Shown one piece after another: positions 58,671 through 64,000 of a stretch of DNA of 64,000 bases. The position numbers were made by a program, and so were the translations under genes. Source of the stretch: Panax quinquefolius. Taxonomy: Eukaryota; Streptophyta; Magnoliopsida; Apiales; Araliaceae. Where the stretch lies: positions 123,942,893 through 124,006,892 of the forward strand of contig CM035171.1 in assembly GCA_020205615.1 (NCBI GenBank), given 5' to 3'. Each line of letters opens with the position of its first letter. The first letter of the stretch is position 1. The notes under the pieces are model-generated. The model had not been told where the DNA came from and did no database searches. It was given only the letters and a program-made list of their open reading frames with translations.

Positions 58671-61440
58671 TGTTTAGAATTTAAAATTTAAAAAGTCGAC
58701 ATTCATTTATCTTATAATTCAAAACCGATGAAATAAACTTAAATACGAACATTTTCTTTTTGAATAAAGAATAAATTATAGTAATAATAATAAAAAAGGA
58801 AATAGAGTTATCTAGAGAGTGTTGTAGTAATTCTTAATGATTTTGTGTTGATTTTATTATTAGCTACATAATTAAGTTGCTCCCCCCAATCCCTCATGCA
58901 ACTGTGTCCTTGATTAGATGCGTACGTACGTTTCATCCTCCCTTTTATCGACCACATGCAGCAATATTATAAGAGTAATTCTACATGGACATGTTTATTG
59001 GATATTTTTAAAAATAATTTTTTTTTTTATTGTGATTTTCAGAAAATATATAGTATTTATTTTAACTATAATTTTTATAAACTATAATATTTTAGGTATG
59101 ATTTGGATATATATATACAAAATGCATGTTATATATGTATCAGATAATCCTTGCTTTTTTGTATACGATTCATAATTATACTTAAAACACTATATTTTAT
59201 AAAAATTTATGTTAAAATAAATATTATATATTTTCCGAAATCATGAAAAAAAAAAAAGAAAATGAAAATGAAAATGTGTAATATTTCGGTCTGCCAAAAC
59301 TTATTGATATTATATTCCCTACGACACAATTTCCATGTGTCGTTGTTATCCATCCCATCCCATTCCCATTCCCATTCCCATTCCCACGCCATCTTAAAAG
59401 GAGAATGCTGAGACAATGACTTTCCCGTCTTTGACCCCTCGGTTTGTATTTAAAAGGACTTCGGTGAAAGAATATATTTAAAAATAAATTACTGAATTTT
59501 TATCAAACCCCCTCCCCTCCCCTCCCCTCCCCTCATGAATGAGTCGTCAAAACACTAGTCACAAATCTTGGTTAATTAAAAAATTACCAAGTCTTGAGAT
59601 CCAAAAAATACACATACCAAGTATAAAATAATACTCCGTAAAAAGACGTAATGAAACTAATAAGTCCTTTGTGTATATTTGAATTAAGTATCATTTTATA
59701 AATTTAACGGGAGTACTATTTTTATATATTTTTACATGTTTTCGGTAAGACCCAGTACTATACACTGTTGTGAAAAAATGACCATATAAAAATCTTTTGT
59801 TTATATTTTGTGGAAAAGGAGGGCATGCGTACCAAAACATTAAATGGTCCATACTACATAACAGTATTAACAAACAAGCATATAATACAAGGGTCCATGA
59901 ATGAGAGTCAGCCTCAGGCCTCAGTCTCCCCAAAGAATCTAAATAAATAGTAGTCCAATGATCCAATTAAATCCAAAGCGTACGAAATAAAATCCAGTTG
60001 TACTGTTTAGATTCGACGGGCACTCTACAATTTATGTATCCGACTCAATTTTTTTTAACTTAAAAGAGTATATTACTCTTTCACCCTTTTGAACATTTGG
60101 ATTTGATAACTATTATAAGAATAATTTTGATATTTTAACATGCTAACATAATTTTTAATAAATAAATTTCAAGTTTGAAAAAAAATTAAAATTCTTTTTT
60201 TAAAAAACTCAAAAACAAAAAAACCTAGAATTTTTCCCTTTTTAAAAGTCACAAACAGAGCAGTAGGGTGAATGTTGAAGGACAGAGAAGTAATTACTCG
60301 TAGTGGTGTATCCTTGGCTCCTCGATCGAGGTCGGACATAATCTCTGCCCGGATCCTCTTTCCTCTTTCTCCGCCTAAAATAGCCAGGGCTCGCCGATTC
60401 ATGCTAAAACCCCACATTTAATATACGGAATTTGAGCTGTTCTAGGCAAAGTCCACTACTGGTGCATAGTCTTCCTCGCCAACTCCTGCTCAATTCCTCG
60501 CCAACTTACTGTTTGGTTGCAGATATTTAAGTAATCGTGGAAACTCTAATTCTATTATTACTGCAATGAACGAAATTAAAAGGCATTGAAATATGTTGAA
60601 GTGAAATTAATGAAAGTATGGATTATAAAAATCAAGCTGCAAATTTTTTACTACTTGTTTTCTATTTTACTTTTATAATAAGATGCTCTAAATTCCACCC
60701 TTTGTCAACCGAAAATAGAAACTATTTGTTATTAATGATATTTGATCCAAACTTTAACTCTCATATATGTTATTATAAAGTTAATCAAAATGTAATTGAG
60801 GTTGTTTCGGGTCGGTATGTCCGAAGGATAGTTTTGTACTTTCAAGTTTGAGTTAATTTTTTTATATTTATCTAACAAAATAGAACTGATTTTGAATTTT
60901 TCGCATATTCTAATAAATAATCTGCAGCTGCTTCAAGTTTGAAATAAATCACACTGCTCAATGTAGTAGTCTTAAAAACACTTTTATTACATCTAATAAT
61001 ATTATATAAAGAGAGAATAATATAATCGTAAGATATATGAAATTTTTAAAAGATAGTGAAATTTATCGGCTGTTGCCTATGAACTATCCTAGCATTTGGG
61101 TGAACTATGTAAATTGTGTGCGATTGTTTACTTTTTCTTTTTTTATTGTTATTTTTTTTGCATTGTTGTTCTCTAATACTAATAACTATGATTTCAATTA
61201 CTTAAATGTTTAACACGTCATTTAAGATATTTTTTAAAATTAAAATTTGGACTTCTTTATAGAAATATGTAAATAAGAATGTGGAAAAAAAAATGAAAAT
61301 AATAATTTTCCTAAGAAAAATTGAAAGGGCAAAAGGCTATGCGACTTGTAATGAAACCAGTGTCTAATACTACTACTTATTATTCCATCGTATACCATTT
61401 TCATTTGATAGACAGCAGCTAGCGACAACACAACAGGTCA
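58671..61440. other. AT-rich intergenic region
   Basis: It holds a cccatt tandem (about 59352-59385), a ccctc tandem (about 59508-59534), and a slightly GC-richer minus-strand open frame (60169-60417) that I cannot identify. No other gene is supported. Confidence 0.5.
60240..60400 (-). pseudogene. Unidentified gene-like fragment
   Basis: The minus strand reads MNRRALAILGGERGKRIRAE followed by IMSDLDRGAK, with more balanced base composition than its surroundings, before collapsing into AT-rich sequence. It may be the 5' end of a captured gene or chance. I do not recognise a family. Confidence 0.2.
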
Positions 61441-61707
61441 CCTCTTTCTCTCTCTTCCCTGCAGCAGGGTGGCAGGGGGCTGGGGTGCGAGGGGTGCAGC
61501 AGCAACCTTTATCAAAAAGCACCAAACTCGTCCTTTTTAAACCAACCAACCAACCAACCAACTCCTCTCCTCTTCCCTTTCAGCTTATTTACGATTACAA
61601 ATCCCCATTTTTCTTTTCTCCAACTTTTGGATTAGTTCCATTATTCCTTTGTCTTTTTCATTATCATCAGTACCTTTACTGGTAATTAAGTTTTGGGTTT
61701 CGATAAT
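61441..61707 (+). promoter_or_regulatory. 5' UTR region of the small-protein gene
   Basis: A C/T-rich leader includes an accaaccaacc tandem (61540-61562) and ctcctctcctcttcccttt. CT-rich stretches like this are frequent in plant leaders. No clear TATA box is seen in the nearest 250 bp. Confidence 0.4.
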
Positions 61708-61908
61708 ATGATGATGGAGGTATATTGCGAGGCATTGATGTTGATTGGGTATGGAAAGAAGAAGTTTAAGAGCATGGTTTGGAGGGTGAAAGCTGAGGTA
61801 CGGAAACAGATGTTGAAGAAGAAGCAGCAGCAGAGGTTCAGCTTCCATTATGATCCATTCAGTTATGCACTCAATTTTGACGACGGTAACTTTGGTTTCT
61901 TCTGCTAG
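61708..61908 (+). CDS. Small conserved-looking plant protein (66 aa), function unknown
   Basis: The ATG at 61708 is the first of three in a row (MMMEVYCEALMLIGYGKKKF). The remainder is WRVKAEVRKQMLKKKQQQRF then SFHYDPFSYALNFDDG and FGFFC before TAG. The WRVKAEVRKQ basic helix, glutamine run and YDPFSYALNFDDG block resemble a family of very short plant proteins whose role I cannot name. It has no signal peptide or membrane segment. The frame extends upstream without a better ATG. A CTCATC tandem follows the stop codon at once. Coding status is likely because of the motif and composition. Confidence 0.7.
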   Translation: MMMEVYCEALMLIGYGKKKFKSMVWRVKAEVRKQMLKKKQQQRFSFHYDPFSYALNFDDGNFGFFC

Positions 61909-61912
61909 CTCT

Positions 61913-61944
61913 CATCCTCATCCTCATCCTCATCCTCATCCTCA
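61913..61944. repeat. (CTCATC)n microsatellite
   Basis: About five tcatcc units immediately after the stop codon of the 66-aa gene, in its likely 3' UTR. Confidence 0.9.
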
Positions 61945-62423
61945 TTTGTTGGGTACTGTTGTATAAGCATCAAGTAGCAACAGATCCATATATATATACA
62001 CTCTTTCTAACTATCTTTCTTTTGTTTCTTCTGGCTAGTATATATATATATATATATACACGCCAAAACCTATATAAGATGTTTGTCTTAATTTTTATGT
62101 TTTCTATTTTGAGTGACGGGATATTAATTGAATGCAGTGCTATTTTTTATGATAGTTTATGCATGCTTTCTAATTTCTCCTCCCATCTCTTTTCGGGCTA
62201 GTCGGGAAACATTGCATATTTGTGCCGAATTATTAGTTTTTTTTTTTGCATCCTATTAATTTGTTTTCTTTAAAAATAATAAAAAAAAACAAACAAACTT
62301 AATTTTCATTTGTTTGAAGAGTTTATTATTCTTTATGTAATTAGTTATTTTTTTATTAGTTTTCAATAAAAAAAAGTTGTTTAAAATTAATTCCATACAA
62401 TTGTGATTCAATAAACATCAATA
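61945..62423. other. 3' flank of the small gene, no further gene seen
   Basis: It contains a (TA)n tract at about 62037-62058 and T- or A-rich runs. Confidence 0.5.
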
Positions 62424-63245
62424 CTAAAAAAAAATAGTCATTTGTGATGGCCTAAATCTATCACAAAAAGTAGGAACGAAAGGTTTACGTGATGATTAAT
62501 ACAATCACATTAACACATAATTTATTGTGATTGTTAAAGTCGTCACAAAAAAAAAACTATAAAGATCAAATGTAAGAACGTGAATTTCTATTTACGTATA
62601 TCTTATTTACTGTATTAATTGTATCAAATGATTCTTGTAGGATTCGAACCCTCCGGATCCCCCCATTTATAAACTAAATAACGAGTATTACCACTACACC
62701 AAAGCACATATTATGGTTATAATTTTAAAACAAAATATAAAAGGAAATATATGTGAGTTGACTTACTAAACAAAATTACTTAATTCCACATAAGATTTGG
62801 TGATTGCAATGGCAGTCACAAATACTCTATGATGATGGTGAAATTAGTCATCACTGAGAGTCATCATATATTTTATTGTTTTGTGATGGCTTGAAAATTT
62901 CATCACAAAATACCTTCTTTTTGTAATTACAAATAAAAGTCGTCACAAAAATCTATCTTTCTAATGATTGTCACGGCCGTCATAAAATATTGTTTTTATT
63001 ATTTCTTACATTAAAAATATATAGTGATAGCTTAAATGAAATCACGAAAAGGGTATCTAAAATTGGTATGATTGAAATGGCCATCACAATTATAATACAT
63101 TTATGGCAATATTAGTCATCACTAAGAGCCATCATATATACTATTATTTTGTGATAGCTTATAAAGTCCATCATAAATTACTATCTTTTGTGATTGTTTT
63201 TCAAAACTGTCACAAAGTTCCGTCACGTATTCTTGTTTTTCTTCA
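62424..63245. mobile_element. Hairpin-rich, CACTA-like non-autonomous element (tentative)
   Basis: Ten or so short palindromes of the form tttgtgatgg...ccatcacaaa occur, for example near 62440-62470, 62522-62550, 62878-62912, 62940-62980, 63075-63090 and 63140-63220. Sub-terminal arrays of this kind are usual in CACTA elements. The left edge atactaaaaaaaaatag may be a worn CACTA end, but I cannot find a convincing right end or 3-bp duplication. Confidence 0.4.
62635..62710 (-). repeat. tRNA-like block with A and B boxes (possible SINE head)
   Basis: The minus strand has tggtgtagtgg (A-box-like) and, about 50 nt on, ggttcgaatcc (a perfect B-box). Spacing is right for RNA polymerase III, but no full cloverleaf forms by eye, so it looks more like a tRNA-derived SINE than a tRNA gene. 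Confidence 0.5.
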
Positions 63246-64000
63246 CAATCCAAACAAATTATTTCATTAACCGTTCAAATTTCGGATACAGTTGTTCTAC
63301 TCAATTGAGTTCATTTTTTTTAATTATCAAATTTTTTATACATAAATCACTACTAGCTAGGTAGGTGCAACTAGGATGATAACAGTATATACTTACTTCC
63401 AGGCTTTGAAATGGCTGTCAAAAACATCGATCTATCTTTATTAGTTTTTTTTTTTGCCATCTCTCTTAATTCTGTACTGTACTGTACCAACTCACTCACT
63501 CACGACGCCTCTTTCTAAATATACTCCGTGCTCTTCTGCTTCACCAACGCCGTCAGAATTTGATTTGGTTGAAGAGATCGAACAAGTAATACTACAAAAG
63601 ATGATAGTACGTATCATGTGCAACTGATACAACTTTGATTCGTTACAATATATATGTACATGGAATAAAAATGAAAAAGCCAGAAACATTAACTTTCATG
63701 ATACGAAGGAGGGGTATATATATATGTTTCTTAGGGTTGCTTAATACGGTTTTATCTGAAATGTCACTATGATAACTACTTTTGTAAAAGTAATTACACT
63801 CTATTTAATACAAGTTCAGTTCAAGTACTGATGATTTAGTATGTGCATTTTTTACAAGGCTATGTCCTGTTAGAGCTTACAGAATACTTACAAGACAGAC
63901 GTTATTAGTTATAAGTCAGATTATGTATTTAAATTATCTCAAGTTAAATTTAAAGTGAATGTATGAGTTGAGTATTTAATTTGATAAAGACATGAAATCA
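63246..64000. other. AT-rich intergenic region, no gene seen
   Basis: I see no coding motif or RNA gene. A tactgtactgtacc run (about 63472-63487) and small TA tracts occur. Confidence 0.5.

Noticed and set aside
59207..59416. Open frame with MAWEWEWEWEWDG
   Set aside because: Produced by a cccatt microsatellite on the other strand.

Overview
The window is nuclear DNA of a flowering plant, probably a eudicot. It has intron-rich genes, TATA boxes, microsatellites, MITEs of several superfamilies and nested Ty3/gypsy and Ty1/copia LTR retrotransposons. An asterid (perhaps Lamiales) origin is possible, but the sequence alone does not prove it. There are no rRNA genes, CRISPR arrays or bacterial operons.

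Layout. (1) 1-15531 is a retrotransposon nest. A decayed Tat-lineage Ty3/gypsy element (reverse transcriptase and RNase H at 3245-5277, an antisense extra ORF at about 13379-14574, a 3' LTR at about 14957-15531) is split by a diverged long LTR (1-3240), a minus-strand Ty1/copia element (about 5278-10900) and another long LTR (about 11105-13378). (2) 15680-17206 is an intact intronless aspartic protease gene of the ASPG2 type. (3) 18787-35396 on the minus strand is a 13-coding-exon SNF2-RING-helicase gene of the FRG/CHR27-CHR28 type, tail-to-tail with the protease. Its largest intron holds a complete-ended but internally deleted chromovirus (29495-34406), and other introns hold a palindromic MITE, a possible LINE scrap and a 72-bp direct duplication. 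(4) 36027-54861 is a second nest: a Stowaway-like MITE, a second MITE split by a solo LTR (36620-39309, TSD TGAAA), and a 15.5-kb chromovirus (39354-54861, TSD GTATA) that itself carries an inverted solo LTR in its integrase region and a direct solo LTR (50841-53330, TSD ATTAT) in its 3' LTR. (5) 54862-64000 is AT-rich intergenic DNA with PIF/Harbinger, Mutator-like and hAT MITEs with clear target duplications, a small-protein gene (61708-61908) and a hairpin-rich, CACTA-like region with a tRNA-like (SINE-like) block.

The host genes are few: the protease, the remodeller and the 66-aa protein. As I recall the Arabidopsis map, ASPG2 (At3g20015) and CHR27/FRG1 (At3g20010) are neighbours there too, so this looks like conserved microsynteny around which retrotransposons accumulated. 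FRG proteins are reported to act in RNA-directed DNA methylation, so a silencing-pathway gene appears to carry a retrotransposon in its own intron. The most unusual structures are three identical 20-nt blocks, each framed by an inverted repeat, in the copia leader; LTR subfamilies distinguished by different tandem-repeat modules; a duplicated exon in the remodeller; and clustered small indels in one remodeller exon that may be assembly error.
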